From contig OY760176.1 in the NCBI GenBank assembly GCA_963663315.1, positions 2,170,001-2,234,000 on the forward strand: DNA of 64,000 bases, written 5' to 3'. A program made the position numbers and the translations under genes. This document shows positions 25,280 to 34,387 of this stretch, one piece after another (position 1 is the stretch's first letter; every line of letters begins with the position of its first letter). Below the pieces are notes generated by a model that was given only the letters and a program-made list of their open reading frames with translations, was not told where the DNA came from and searched no databases. The stretch is from G963663315 sp963663315. GTDB taxonomy: Bacteria; Pseudomonadota; Gammaproteobacteria; Arenicellales; Poriferihabitantaceae.

Positions 25280-26512
25280 ATGTCCTGTACCAGACAGCAG
25301 GAAAGACAGCAGGCGGGCGCCTCGAAATCAAATTTCCCGAGACTGAGCCTGCTCGATCAGGGCCGCATACTTGAAGTTTGCTGGTTGGACAGTTGCAGTC
25401 GTTTTCATGCGGTATGGCTGCGGGACAACGGACAGAGCGCCAACACACGAGACCCGTCCAACCATCAAAAACTGATTACCCTGCAGGATATTCCTGAAAA
25501 TACCGCGCTGGAATCTGCTTCAATCAATCCGGACAACCAGTTGGAGTTGCAGTTTAAACCGGTTCAATGGCGCACGGTAATTGATATCGACTGGCTATGG
25601 AAGAATCGCTATGACCGTCAACCCGACCGTGAGTCGGGTGGTTCCGGTCGTCTCTTGCCGCCGAACAACTCTACCTGGGATACGACTTTTTCCACCCGTA
25701 TTCCCACCGTGTCCTGGGCGGATGCCAAATCCAGCCCCGAAGCGCTGCTTGACTGGTTATCTGGAGTGGATCGTTATGGCGTTGCCATCATGAATGATCT
25801 TCCCAGGAAAAATGCCGCGGTACTTGATGTGATCGGATTATTCGGCTATGTACGCGAGACCAATTACGGGCCTTTCTTCGAAATACGGTCCGAAATCAAC
25901 CCGGTCAATCTGGCCTATACCTGCAAGGGTCTTGAGGCCCATACCGACAATCCCTATCGGAATCCAACACCTGGCTTGCAGTTTTTCGGATGTCTTGAAA
26001 ACAATGCGGATGGCGGTGAGTCCGTGGTTATCGACGGATTCGAAATCGCCGAAATTCTAAGGCGGGAGAATCCTGCCTGGTTTGAGTCGCTTTGCAGATA
26101 CAATGCCCGATTCGAATATCGAGGCAGCGATAACGTACACTTGCTTGCGGACCGGCCGATGATTGAAACCGATGTCAATGGTCAACTCTGCGCCATTCAC
26201 TTCAACAATCGATCATGTAATGCCTTGACCGACATTCCATTTGCTTCGATGGAAACCTATTACCAGGCCTACCGGCGATTCAGCGAGTTGGCCGGCGCAT
26301 CATATCTTCAGGTCAAATTCAAACTGGCCCCCGGCCAATTGTTTGTCACCGACAACGCCCGGGTATTACACGGCAGAACAGGATTTTCCGGGGCAGGGAA
26401 CAGATGGATGCAAGGCGCGTATGCCGACAGGGACAGCCTGCAAAGCAAGATTCGCGTGTTGAAAAAACAACTGAAAACCAGCAGGTCACGATCATGCAAC
26501 AAGACCAATTGA
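25280..26512 (+). CDS. tmpA: 2-Trimethylaminoethylphosphonate dioxygenase-like (gamma-butyrobetaine hydroxylase family)
   Basis: This 410-residue Fe(II)/2-oxoglutarate dioxygenase of the GBBH/TauD superfamily has a facial triad visible as H-x-D in LEAHTDNPYRN and the distal His in NARVLHGRTGF, with the 2OG-binding Arg soon after. The N-terminal domain (FHAVWLRDNGQSAN) is the GBBH-type zinc-domain region, but its zinc-binding cysteines are missing. On its own it would be called gamma-butyrobetaine hydroxylase. The overlapping downstream HD oxygenase gene makes TmpA, which hydroxylates C1 of 2-trimethylaminoethylphosphonate, the better call. ATG 25280 is chosen because the frame further upstream runs antisense through the neighbour and lacks similarity. 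GGAG lies at 25263-25266. Confidence 0.72.
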   Translation: MSCTRQQERQQAGASKSNFPRLSLLDQGRILEVCWLDSCSRFHAVWLRDNGQSANTRDPSNHQKLITLQDIPENTALESASINPDNQLELQFKPVQWRTVIDIDWLWKNRYDRQPDRESGGSGRLLPPNNSTWDTTFSTRIPTVSWADAKSSPEALLDWLSGVDRYGVAIMNDLPRKNAAVLDVIGLFGYVRETNYGPFFEIRSEINPVNLAYTCKGLEAHTDNPYRNPTPGLQFFGCLENNADGGESVVIDGFEIAEILRRENPAWFESLCRYNARFEYRGSDNVHLLADRPMIETDVNGQLCAIHFNNRSCNALTDIPFASMETYYQAYRRFSELAGASYLQVKFKLAPGQLFVTDNARVLHGRTGFSGAGNRWMQGAYADRDSLQSKIRVLKKQLKTSRSRSCNKTN

Positions 26513-27069
26513 ACCGTGGAAATATAGTGGCGTTTCTCGCCGATATTTTTAATCGTACAGGCGCTGATTCCTACCTCGGAGAAGAAGTCACGATGTCCGG
26601 GCATATGCTTCAGGCCGCTCAAAACGCAGAATGCGCCGGTGAATCAAATGCCATCATTGCTGCGGCCCTGCTTCATGATATCGGGCATTACACCGGAGAA
26701 TTCCCGGAAAATTATATTGACCTCGGCCTCAATAATCGCCACGAATCAATGGGGGCGGCAATTCTGGAGAAATTTTTCCCCGAGGAAGTCACGCAACCGG
26801 TCAGATGGCACGTTGAAGCGAAAAGGTATCTGTGTGCAGTGGAACCCGATTATTTTTCCGGGCTATCCGAAGCTTCCGTGAAAACCCTCGAACTCCAGGG
26901 CGGGCCCATGAATCCGGAAGGAATCAGGGAATTTGAAAAAAATCCGCATTTGCAGGCTATCATCCGGGTCAGACGCTATGACGACGGCGGCAAGATCCCC
27001 GGAACAACCACGCCTGCCATCAGTCATTATATGAATATCGTCCAGCAGGTACTGGATGACAATGGGTGA
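26494..27069 (+). CDS. tmpB: HD-domain mixed-valent diiron oxygenase, TmpB-like (PhnZ family)
   Basis: This 191-residue HD-domain protein has the six iron ligands of PhnZ-type oxygenases, with almost identical spacing: H37, H61-D62 (LLHDIGHY), H83, H106 and D163. The gating residues Tyr and Glu also match (Y27 and E30 in SYLGEE). PhnZ/TmpB enzymes cleave the C-P bond of 1-hydroxyphosphonates to a carboxylate and phosphate. Paired with TmpA, the expected products are glycine betaine and phosphate. ATG 26494 overlaps the tmpA end by 19 bases with AGG at 26484. This is a strong sign of coupled expression. No phn transport genes are in the window. Confidence 0.78.
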   Translation: MQQDQLNRGNIVAFLADIFNRTGADSYLGEEVTMSGHMLQAAQNAECAGESNAIIAAALLHDIGHYTGEFPENYIDLGLNNRHESMGAAILEKFFPEEVTQPVRWHVEAKRYLCAVEPDYFSGLSEASVKTLELQGGPMNPEGIREFEKNPHLQAIIRVRRYDDGGKIPGTTTPAISHYMNIVQQVLDDNG

Positions 27070-27093
27070 CCGACAGTAATCCGCATTTACAGG

Positions 27094-27660
27094 TCAGGCT
27101 TTCGGCAGCGTCACTCCTGTCTGGCCCTGATATTTCCCTCCCCGGTCTGCGTAAGATGTTTCACAGGGTTCATCGGATTCGAAGAATAAAACCTGGGCGA
27201 TGCCTTCGTTGGCATAAATCATGGCTGGCAGGGGAGTGGTATTCGAGCACTCCAGCGTCACATAACCTTCCCATTCCGGCTCAAACGGGGTCACATTGAC
27301 GATAATTCCACAGCGTGCGTATGTGCTCTTGCCCAGGCAGACAGTCAGCACATTCCTGGGGATGCGGAAGTATTCCACCGTTCTGGCAAGCACGAATGAA
27401 TTCGGAGGAATAATGCAGACATCCCCGGTAAAGTCTACAAAGCTGTTTTTGTCAAATTGCTTTGGATCCACAATTACAGAATTGATATTGGTGAATATCT
27501 TGAACTCGTCAGAGCACCGGATATCGTAGCCATAACTGGACGTGCCGTAGGATATCCGTCTCTCGCCTTTTGATTGGCGTACCTGATCTGGCTCAAATGG
27601 TTCGATCATTCGATGGCTCCGGGCCATACGTCGAATCCATTTGTCCGATTTTATGGACAC
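27094..27660 (-). CDS. dcd: dCTP deaminase
   Basis: This 188-residue enzyme converts dCTP to dUTP in thymidylate synthesis. Family motifs are clear: SYGTSSYGYDIRCSDEFKIF, LARTVEYFRIPRNVL, GKSTYARCGIIVNVTPFEPEWEG with the catalytic Glu, and the C-terminal GGKYQGQTGVTLPKA. Length is typical. It lies 2 bases downstream of apbC on the minus strand and converges with tmpB. The apbC-dcd pairing with metG divergent upstream is common in gammaproteobacteria. Confidence 0.96.
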   Translation of the reverse strand: MSIKSDKWIRRMARSHRMIEPFEPDQVRQSKGERRISYGTSSYGYDIRCSDEFKIFTNINSVIVDPKQFDKNSFVDFTGDVCIIPPNSFVLARTVEYFRIPRNVLTVCLGKSTYARCGIIVNVTPFEPEWEGYVTLECSNTTPLPAMIYANEGIAQVLFFESDEPCETSYADRGGKYQGQTGVTLPKA

Positions 27661-27662
27661 CT

Positions 27663-28736
27663 CTAGTTTTGCTGAATAATGATATTCGGAAATTTCGAAC
27701 TGAAATCCTTTTTGCGCATTGCCAGTTTTGCGGCAACATTGCGTGCGATCTTCTTGTAGTTCCGGGTAATCACGCCATCCGGATCTGCAACCACAGTGGG
27801 CTTGCCTCCATCCGCATCCTCCCGAATTTTCCGTTCCAATGGTACATCGCCCAGAAAATCCGTGCCGTACTGCTCTGCTATGCTTTTACCGCCACCGCTT
27901 CCAAATATATGTTCTTCGTACCCACAGTTGGAGCAGATATGCGTGCTCATGTTTTCTATCACACCCAAAACCGGGATATCGACTTTCTCGAACATTTTGT
28001 AGGCCTTGCGGGCATCCAGTAATGCAATATCCTGGGGGGTGGTAACAATGACCGAACCGGATACCGGCACTTTCTGTGCCAGGGTAAGTTGTGTATCACC
28101 CGTTCCCGGCGGCATGTCCACGATCAGATAATCAAGATCATCCCATTGAGTATCGTTAAGGAGCTGTTCCAGCGCCTGGGTGACCATCGGCCCCCGCCAG
28201 ATCATCGGTGATTCCTCATCGACCAGAAAACCAATCGACATCGCCTGCAAATGGTAGCTGTTCATGGGTTCCAGAGACTTGCCATCCTTGGAAGTCGGCT
28301 GCCCGCTCACACCCAGCATTCTGGGCTGGCTCGGGCCATAAATATCCGCATCCAGAATGCCCACCCTTGCCCCTTCGGCAGACAATGCGAGGGCAAGATT
28401 GACCGATATGGTGGATTTTCCGACCCCCCCCTTACCGGAAGCCACTGCAATGATATTTTTCACATTCTTGAGCGGCTTGACCCCTTCCTGCACCTCGTGG
28501 GACACCATGTTCGAACGGACTGTCACTGTCGCTTCGGGCGCCACCGCTTCGATGAGTTTTTGCAGTTCCGGCTCCCAGCTTTTTGCCGGATAGCCTAATA
28601 CGATGTGAATTTCCAGAGAATCCCCGTTGATCTCGACTCGATTGACCGACTTGCTGGAAACCAGACCCTTGCCGGTGTGAGGGTCAATCACTCCTTCGAG
28701 AAGTATTTCAACCGACTCCTTACTCATTGCTGTCAT
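27663..28736 (-). CDS. apbC: Iron-sulfur cluster carrier protein ApbC/Mrp
   Basis: This 357-residue Mrp/NBP35-family P-loop ATPase loads or carries Fe-S clusters in the cytoplasm. The N-terminal MIP18 (DUF59) domain occupies about residues 1-90. The deviant Walker A ASGKGGVGKSTISVNLA lies near residue 103. The cluster-binding CxxC is ICSNCGYEEHIFGSGGG near 270. Other landmarks are DADIYGPSQPRMLGV and DYLIVDMPPGTGD. The start is ATG 28736; ATG 28727 is an alternative. It is divergent from metG, with a 188-base promoter region between them. Confidence 0.94.
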   Translation of the reverse strand: MTAMSKESVEILLEGVIDPHTGKGLVSSKSVNRVEINGDSLEIHIVLGYPAKSWEPELQKLIEAVAPEATVTVRSNMVSHEVQEGVKPLKNVKNIIAVASGKGGVGKSTISVNLALALSAEGARVGILDADIYGPSQPRMLGVSGQPTSKDGKSLEPMNSYHLQAMSIGFLVDEESPMIWRGPMVTQALEQLLNDTQWDDLDYLIVDMPPGTGDTQLTLAQKVPVSGSVIVTTPQDIALLDARKAYKMFEKVDIPVLGVIENMSTHICSNCGYEEHIFGSGGGKSIAEQYGTDFLGDVPLERKIREDADGGKPTVVADPDGVITRNYKKIARNVAAKLAMRKKDFSSKFPNIIIQQN

Positions 28737-28858
28737 AGCGCTGTAACCTGTTTGGTAAATGCCTGTCCGATCAGTTTTGCCGACATGGTGGTGCGGGGGC
28801 TGGCACAGAACAGTACAAAGATGGTGTTTAAACCCAACCGTTCAAGGGTAACATCAAA

Positions 28859-28864
28859 TATAAT
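28859..28864 (+). promoter_or_regulatory. TATAAT-like -10 upstream of metG
   Basis: A perfect TATAAT lies 61 bases before the metG start in the metG/apbC divergent region. No good -35 hexamer is found at 16-18 bases. It is a weak candidate only. Confidence 0.25.
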
Positions 28865-28924
28865 ATATTGTAGCTCAATACGATCATCGCCTGGCGCAAT
28901 TTTTTCTGATCCTTAAGGTTCCCC

Positions 28925-30949
28925 ATGACATCCCAAGAGAATCATCGCACAAGAAAGATAATGATCACCTGTGCATTACCGTATGCCAATGGGCAGGTCC
29001 ATCTGGGTCACCTTCTGGAACATGTTCAGGCGGATATCCAGGCCCGATTCCAGCGCATGCGTGGCCATTGCTGCTACTTTATTTGCGCAGATGATGCCCA
29101 TGGCACACCGATCATGTTGAAAGCGGAAGAGGAGGGGATATCTCCGATGCAACTGATTGATCGGGTCTGGGTCGAACACAAGCGTGATTTCGATGATTTT
29201 CTGATTTCATTTGATAACTACTACACCACCCATTCCCCGGAAAACCGGTATTACGCTGAATTGATTTACAACCGATTGAATGAAAACGGACATATCAATC
29301 GAAGAACCATCAAGCAGCTTTATGACCCTGAAAGGCAAATGTTCCTGCCCGACCGATTCGTCAAGGGAACCTGCCCTGTATGCCGTGCGGAAGATCAATA
29401 TGGTGATAATTGCGAAGCATGCGGCAGTACCTATTCTTCCTCGGAGTTGATCAATCCTGTCTCTGCCGTATCCGGCGCCACACCAGAGATGCGGGAATCC
29501 GAGCAACTGTTTTTCAAACTGGGTGATTTCAAGGACTTCATGATCGAATGGTTTGGACAGGGGCATACTCAAAAAGAGATCGCCAATAAACAAATGGAAT
29601 TGTTCACGCAGGAATTGCTCGAATGGGATATTTCGCGCAATGCCCCGTATTGGGGTTTCGAAATACCGGGCGAGAAAGACAAGTATTTCTATGTCTGGCT
29701 GGATGCGCCTATTGGCTATCTGGCGAGTTTCAGGAACCTGTGTGATCGGGAAAACCTGGATTTTGATGAGTTCTTCCGCAAGGACAGTGAATGTGAACTG
29801 TATCATTACGTTGGCAAGGATGTTGCACGCTTTCATGCCCTGTTCTGGCCGGCCGAGCTCCATGGCGCCGGGTTTCGCACCCCCAGCGGGGTATGGGTGC
29901 ATGGCTTTTTGACCGTCAATGGTCAGAAGATGTCGAAGTCCAGGGGAACGTTCATCATGGCTGAGACCTATATCAACCACCTGAACCCCGAATATCTTCG
30001 GTACTACTTTGCCGGCAAGCTGGATAATACGATTGATGACATTGATCTCAATCTGACCGATTTCCAGACGCGGGTGAACTCGGACCTGGTCGGAAAGCTG
30101 GTCAATATCGCCAGCCGTTGCGCCGGTTTCATCACAAAAACATTCGATGGAAAGCTGAGTGATGTCCTTGCCGATGTGACCATGTTTGAAGAATTTGCCG
30201 AAGCTGGAGGAAAAATCGCGGCATCTTATGAAAGCCGCCGTTACAGCCGTGCAATACGCGATGTCATGGCTCTGGCTGATCGGGCCAACCAGTACATTGA
30301 CGCTGCAAAACCCTGGGTATTGGTGAAAAATGACGATACCCGCGACCAGGTACGGGTGATCTGCACTCAGGGTCTGAATCTTTTCAGATTATTGATGATT
30401 TATCTGAAGCCCGTATTGCCGAAAACTGCCGGTAATGTAGAGTTGTTCCTGAATATTCCGCCATTAAAATGGGAAGATGCCGGACAGCCGCTGTTGAACC
30501 ATCGAATTAACAGATTCAAACCCTTGTTGACCCGGATCGAAGACAAACAGATTGAAGCCATGGTCGAAGAAACCAGGGCAGAGCCAAAGCTTTCCGGACC
30601 GCTCGCTGACATGCCTGTAGTCGATCAAATCAGCATCGATGATTTTTCCAGAGTAGATCTGCGGATCGCGAGAATTGTGGACGCGAGCCATGTCGAGGGG
30701 GCGGACAAACTGCTCCAGCTGACGCTCGACCTCGGCTTCGATGACCGGAATATCTTTGCAGGGATCAAGTCCGCCTACCAGCCCGAAGACATCAAGGGAA
30801 GATTAACCGTAGTGGTAGCCAATCTGGCGCCGAGAAAAATGAAATTCGGGACATCGGAAGGCATGGTGCTCTGCGCCGGTCCCGGCGGTAAAGACCTGTT
30901 TCTGCTCAGTCCCGACGAAGGCGCCATACCCGGAATGCGTATAACCTGA
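28925..30949 (+). CDS. metG: Methionyl-tRNA synthetase
   Basis: This 674-residue class I aminoacyl-tRNA synthetase is of the MetG1 type. The HIGH-like motif is QVHLGHLLEHVQADI, and KMSKSRGTFI is the KMSKS loop. A four-Cys zinc knuckle lies at about 145-161 (CPVCRAED...CEACGSTY). The C-terminal 105 residues form a tRNA-binding OB-fold (SIDDFSRVDLRIARIVDASHV), as in the dimeric E. coli enzyme. The start is ATG 28925. It converges with the aldehyde dehydrogenase gene 46 bases downstream. Confidence 0.97.
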   Translation: MTSQENHRTRKIMITCALPYANGQVHLGHLLEHVQADIQARFQRMRGHCCYFICADDAHGTPIMLKAEEEGISPMQLIDRVWVEHKRDFDDFLISFDNYYTTHSPENRYYAELIYNRLNENGHINRRTIKQLYDPERQMFLPDRFVKGTCPVCRAEDQYGDNCEACGSTYSSSELINPVSAVSGATPEMRESEQLFFKLGDFKDFMIEWFGQGHTQKEIANKQMELFTQELLEWDISRNAPYWGFEIPGEKDKYFYVWLDAPIGYLASFRNLCDRENLDFDEFFRKDSECELYHYVGKDVARFHALFWPAELHGAGFRTPSGVWVHGFLTVNGQKMSKSRGTFIMAETYINHLNPEYLRYYFAGKLDNTIDDIDLNLTDFQTRVNSDLVGKLVNIASRCAGFITKTFDGKLSDVLADVTMFEEFAEAGGKIAASYESRRYSRAIRDVMALADRANQYIDAAKPWVLVKNDDTRDQVRVICTQGLNLFRLLMIYLKPVLPKTAGNVELFLNIPPLKWEDAGQPLLNHRINRFKPLLTRIEDKQIEAMVEETRAEPKLSGPLADMPVVDQISIDDFSRVDLRIARIVDASHVEGADKLLQLTLDLGFDDRNIFAGIKSAYQPEDIKGRLTVVVANLAPRKMKFGTSEGMVLCAGPGGKDLFLLSPDEGAIPGMRIT

Positions 30950-30995
30950 TGACTGACGATTGCACGAATGGCCTGCCTGACCACGGACTGAATGG

Positions 30996-32477
30996 TTAGC
31001 GCATCACGAAAGGATTTGCCATCGGCTGCCTCGATGTATTGATCCAGACTGTTTTTGTTCGGGTATAGTCCAGCACCGCCTCGATGCCTGCTTCGCGGCC
31101 AAATCCACTGTGGCCAAATCCTCCGAAAGGCGCAATAGGCGAAATTGCGCGATAGGTATTCACCCACAGGATTCCCGCGCGGATTTTCGAACTCACCCGA
31201 TGGGCCCGCGCCAGATTTTCTGTGAAGACACCCGCCCCCAGTCCAAATTTTGTATTGTTGGCCATGGCTACCCCTTCATCTTCATCCTTGAACCTGAGTG
31301 CGCTCATTACAGGACCGAACATTTCATGTTCGACGGTTTCAATTTTCTGATCAGGACAACCCAGGATAGTGGGTTCGTAGTAAAACCCCTTGTCAAATGA
31401 GTCAGGTCGTCTACCCCCATAATATAACTCGGCGCCTTGCTCGCAGGATTTCCCTACCGCCGTAACAATACGGTCTATCTGTGCCTTTGTCGCCAGTGGA
31501 CCCATCTGGGTATCGTCCGCCAACGGGTCGCCGATCCGAATCTGTTTCGCCCTCTCTACAACACGCGCAATGATATCGTCGTAGATTCCTTCCTGTATGA
31601 ACACCCGCGACCCGGCCACACAGCTTTGCCCGGATGCACCGAAATTGCCGGCGATAATGCCATTCACCGCGCCTTCCGGATCCGCGTCGTCAAACACTAC
31701 GATAGGGGATTTCCCGCCCAATTCCAACGAAACCAGGGCATAGTTGCGACTGGTATTTTCGATCACCCTCGAAGCCGTCTCCGGTCCGCCGGTGAAGGCT
31801 ACCTTGGCCACATCGGGGTGGCTGGTCAGGGCCCGTCCACAGGGTTCGCCATAGCCGGTAATGATGTTGATCACCCCAGGTGGGAAACCCGCTTGATCGA
31901 CAATTTTTGCGAACTCGAACATCGGAGCGGGCGCATCTTCGGAAGCCTTCAAAACAACCGTATTACCCGCCGCCAGCGCAGGACCGAGTTTGGTTGCGGT
32001 CAAAAACATCTGTGCATTCCACGGTACCACGGCAGCGACCACACCGACCGGTTCACGCGTAGTAAAAACATGCATATCGGGCTTGTCAATCGGCAGCGTG
32101 GCGCCTTCGATCTTGTCGGCCATGCCAGCGAAATAGTGATAATAGTCACAGACATACCCTGTTTGACCTCTGGTTTCCTTGAGCAATTTGCCGCTGTCCA
32201 TAGTTTCAATATCGCCGAGATGATCCGCCTCACCCGCAATCAGGTCACCCAGCCTGTGCAGGATTCTCCCGCGGGCAGTCGGTGTCATGTTTGACCAGGG
32301 GCCGTCAAAGAGCGCGTGTTTAGCAGCATCGACCGCCCGATTCACATCGTCTTGCGTAGCGGCGGGGGCCTGTGCCCAAGGTTCTTCATTGGACGGATTT
32401 ATCGAGATCAGAGTCCCTCCGTCTGAAGCATCACTCCATTCGCCATTAATATAATGCTGATACTTTTGCATGGTCAA
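30996..32477 (-). CDS. Aldehyde dehydrogenase (NAD(P)-dependent)
   Basis: This 493-residue enzyme of the ALDH superfamily oxidises an aldehyde to the acid. Visible are the catalytic Glu in LELGGKSPIVVFDDAD (near 259), the nucleophilic Cys in GASGQSCVAGSR (near 294), the NAD-site FTGGPETASRVIE, and the C-terminal NTYRAISPIAPFGGFGHSGFG. It is the last gene of a four-gene minus-strand run with a hydrolase, a luciferase-like monooxygenase and a flavin reductase. It overlaps the hydrolase by 4 bases. Its substrate is probably the aldehyde released by those enzymes. The sequence alone does not name it. Confidence 0.9.
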   Translation of the reverse strand: MTMQKYQHYINGEWSDASDGGTLISINPSNEEPWAQAPAATQDDVNRAVDAAKHALFDGPWSNMTPTARGRILHRLGDLIAGEADHLGDIETMDSGKLLKETRGQTGYVCDYYHYFAGMADKIEGATLPIDKPDMHVFTTREPVGVVAAVVPWNAQMFLTATKLGPALAAGNTVVLKASEDAPAPMFEFAKIVDQAGFPPGVINIITGYGEPCGRALTSHPDVAKVAFTGGPETASRVIENTSRNYALVSLELGGKSPIVVFDDADPEGAVNGIIAGNFGASGQSCVAGSRVFIQEGIYDDIIARVVERAKQIRIGDPLADDTQMGPLATKAQIDRIVTAVGKSCEQGAELYYGGRRPDSFDKGFYYEPTILGCPDQKIETVEHEMFGPVMSALRFKDEDEGVAMANNTKFGLGAGVFTENLARAHRVSSKIRAGILWVNTYRAISPIAPFGGFGHSGFGREAGIEAVLDYTRTKTVWINTSRQPMANPFVMR

Positions 32478-33292
32478 TTTTTGCCTGTTTGATGTTTGTT
32501 GAGGAATGATAACACTTGAGTGGCCAGTAAATCGGCGTGCTCTACCGGCGCCATATGATAATGCCCGGGATTGATAATCAACTCCGGGTGGGACAGGTCA
32601 AAAGCCAGCGCCTGCGACATCTCGGGAGTGGCCCCGGTCTCGGCCGAGCCTGTGATCACCAGGGCAGGTCGTTCAAAATGATTCAACGCATAGCGCTTCA
32701 TTTCAGCTTCCGCGTAACAAAAGAAATAATAGGCTTTCAGGTAGCCATCGTCATTGTGTTGCGAAAATATTCGACGGATGTCATCCATTTTATCCGGATT
32801 GTGGTTACTGTATTCTTCGCTGAACCAGCGCCTGATCGCCAACTCGACCGTCGCCATCGGACCCTGATCCCGGGTAATCAGATAACGGCGTCTGACCGCC
32901 TCGCATTGCGCCTCGGTTCTCTGATAGACACTATGCAAAAACACCGCATGGGTCAATCTGGAACCATGCAACGATGCCACTGCCTGGGTAACCACCGCAC
33001 CGAGCGAAAACCCGATCAGCGCAAATCGGTCCATTTCAAGATAATCGACCAGATCCATGAGCTGATCGACAAAATCCCCGGCAGAGCGAGGCCCGTCTGG
33101 ATTGACTGAATGACCATGTCCGAACAGGTCAAAAGTCAGCACATCATGGCTTTGCGACAAGAACGGAATCCATGTCTGCCACATGTCCTGATTCAATCCT
33201 ACACCATGTATCAGAACCATAACCGGTTTTTGCCTGTCTTGTCCGGTCAGTCTGTAGCAGGTTCCCCGGTGAAACTGTACCTCGACGCTCAT
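32474..33292 (-). CDS. Alpha/beta-fold hydrolase
   Basis: This 272-residue hydrolase has the oxyanion segment VLIHGVGLNQDMW near 29 and the nucleophile elbow IGFSLGAVVTQ near 100. A later Asp/His pair includes NPGHYHMAPVEHADLL near 243-258. There is no signal peptide, so it acts in the cytoplasm. It sits between the luciferase-like monooxygenase and the aldehyde dehydrogenase, and its stop overlaps the dehydrogenase start. This order would suit hydrolysis of an ester or lactone made by Baeyer-Villiger-type oxygenation, but that is inference. Confidence 0.83.
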   Translation of the reverse strand: MSVEVQFHRGTCYRLTGQDRQKPVMVLIHGVGLNQDMWQTWIPFLSQSHDVLTFDLFGHGHSVNPDGPRSAGDFVDQLMDLVDYLEMDRFALIGFSLGAVVTQAVASLHGSRLTHAVFLHSVYQRTEAQCEAVRRRYLITRDQGPMATVELAIRRWFSEEYSNHNPDKMDDIRRIFSQHNDDGYLKAYYFFCYAEAEMKRYALNHFERPALVITGSAETGATPEMSQALAFDLSHPELIINPGHYHMAPVEHADLLATQVLSFLNKHQTGKN

Positions 33293-33309
33293 ATAACCTG
33301 AGCCTTCGA

Positions 33310-34350
33310 TCAGGTTGCAAACGCGGGCATGACCTGATCAATGAATAATTGCAATGTTTTCTTTTTATGTGCGTGATCCATGCCATTGTCCAGCCACATC
33401 GAAAATTCATCATAGCCGAGGGATTCATAAAACTTTAATCGTTCAATCACTTCTTCAGGGGTTCCGATGATGAGATTCCTACGCAGGTATTCAGGTGAAA
33501 ACATTTCGATTTGGGCACACTCCTCAGCGCTCACTGGCGCCATTGAGCCATTATTGACTTCACGATTATTCTTGAACCAGCCTCCGAACGTGCAATACCA
33601 TTTACTCAATTGTTCAGAGGCCAGGGTCAGGTCAGCCTCAGTTTCACCCACATAGACATGTCGTAATACCATGATTCGAGGTCTTGGAACATCCGGATTG
33701 TGTGCCAGCGCCGTGTTGAACGTTGCTATCAGACTCTCTACTTCATGATCGCCCTGCCATAACGGCGTAACTTGCAGACTACAACCATTGGCCACTGCAA
33801 AATTGTGCGTATCCGGGTCGCGCGCCGCAATCCAAAGCGGCGGATGGGGGGTCTGTACGGGTTTCGGGATCGAAGTCGTGGCAGGAAACTGCCAATGCTT
33901 GCCGTTATGAGCATAATCTCCCGCCCACATTGCCTGCAATGTCGGGATCATTTCCCGCAATTTCTCGCCAGCGGTCCAGGCATCAAGTCCCGGATGCAGT
34001 CGTTCGTATTCAAACTCGTAAGCGCCTCGGGATAGACAGATATCGAGGCGGCCATGTGTAATGATGTCTACCATGGAACTTTCGCCCACCAGCTTGATTG
34101 GATGCCAGAATGGGGCGACCACAGTGGCTGTGCCCAGACGTACATTACGGGTTTTATTCGCCAGATCGCAAATCTGGGCAAACGGGTTTGGCGCAATCGT
34201 GAAATCCATACCATGGTGCTCACCAATCCAGATTGTACTGAATCCATTCTGGTCCGCCACCTGGCATAACTCGACGAAATTCGAGTACAACTTCTGATGG
34301 GATGCAAACTCATCTGTTCTTTCCATGTGGGCAAACAAGGATATTTTCAT
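33310..34350 (-). CDS. LLM-class (luciferase-like) flavin-dependent monooxygenase
   Basis: This 346-residue TIM-barrel protein of the bacterial luciferase family has the N-terminal MKISLFAHMERTD, the signature FSTIWIGEHHGMDF near 38-51, LGTATVVAPFWHP, GRLDICLSRGAYEFEYERLH, and the phosphate-binding PPLWIAARDP. Such enzymes use reduced FMN delivered by a reductase to oxygenate small molecules. The flavin reductase gene lies directly upstream (37 bases), which supports a two-component system. No family member with a known substrate could be singled out. Confidence 0.86.
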   Translation of the reverse strand: MKISLFAHMERTDEFASHQKLYSNFVELCQVADQNGFSTIWIGEHHGMDFTIAPNPFAQICDLANKTRNVRLGTATVVAPFWHPIKLVGESSMVDIITHGRLDICLSRGAYEFEYERLHPGLDAWTAGEKLREMIPTLQAMWAGDYAHNGKHWQFPATTSIPKPVQTPHPPLWIAARDPDTHNFAVANGCSLQVTPLWQGDHEVESLIATFNTALAHNPDVPRPRIMVLRHVYVGETEADLTLASEQLSKWYCTFGGWFKNNREVNNGSMAPVSAEECAQIEMFSPEYLRRNLIIGTPEEVIERLKFYESLGYDEFSMWLDNGMDHAHKKKTLQLFIDQVMPAFAT

Positions 34351-34387
34351 CGTGTCATTGCTCCAATATCAAGCTATCAATTACTGC

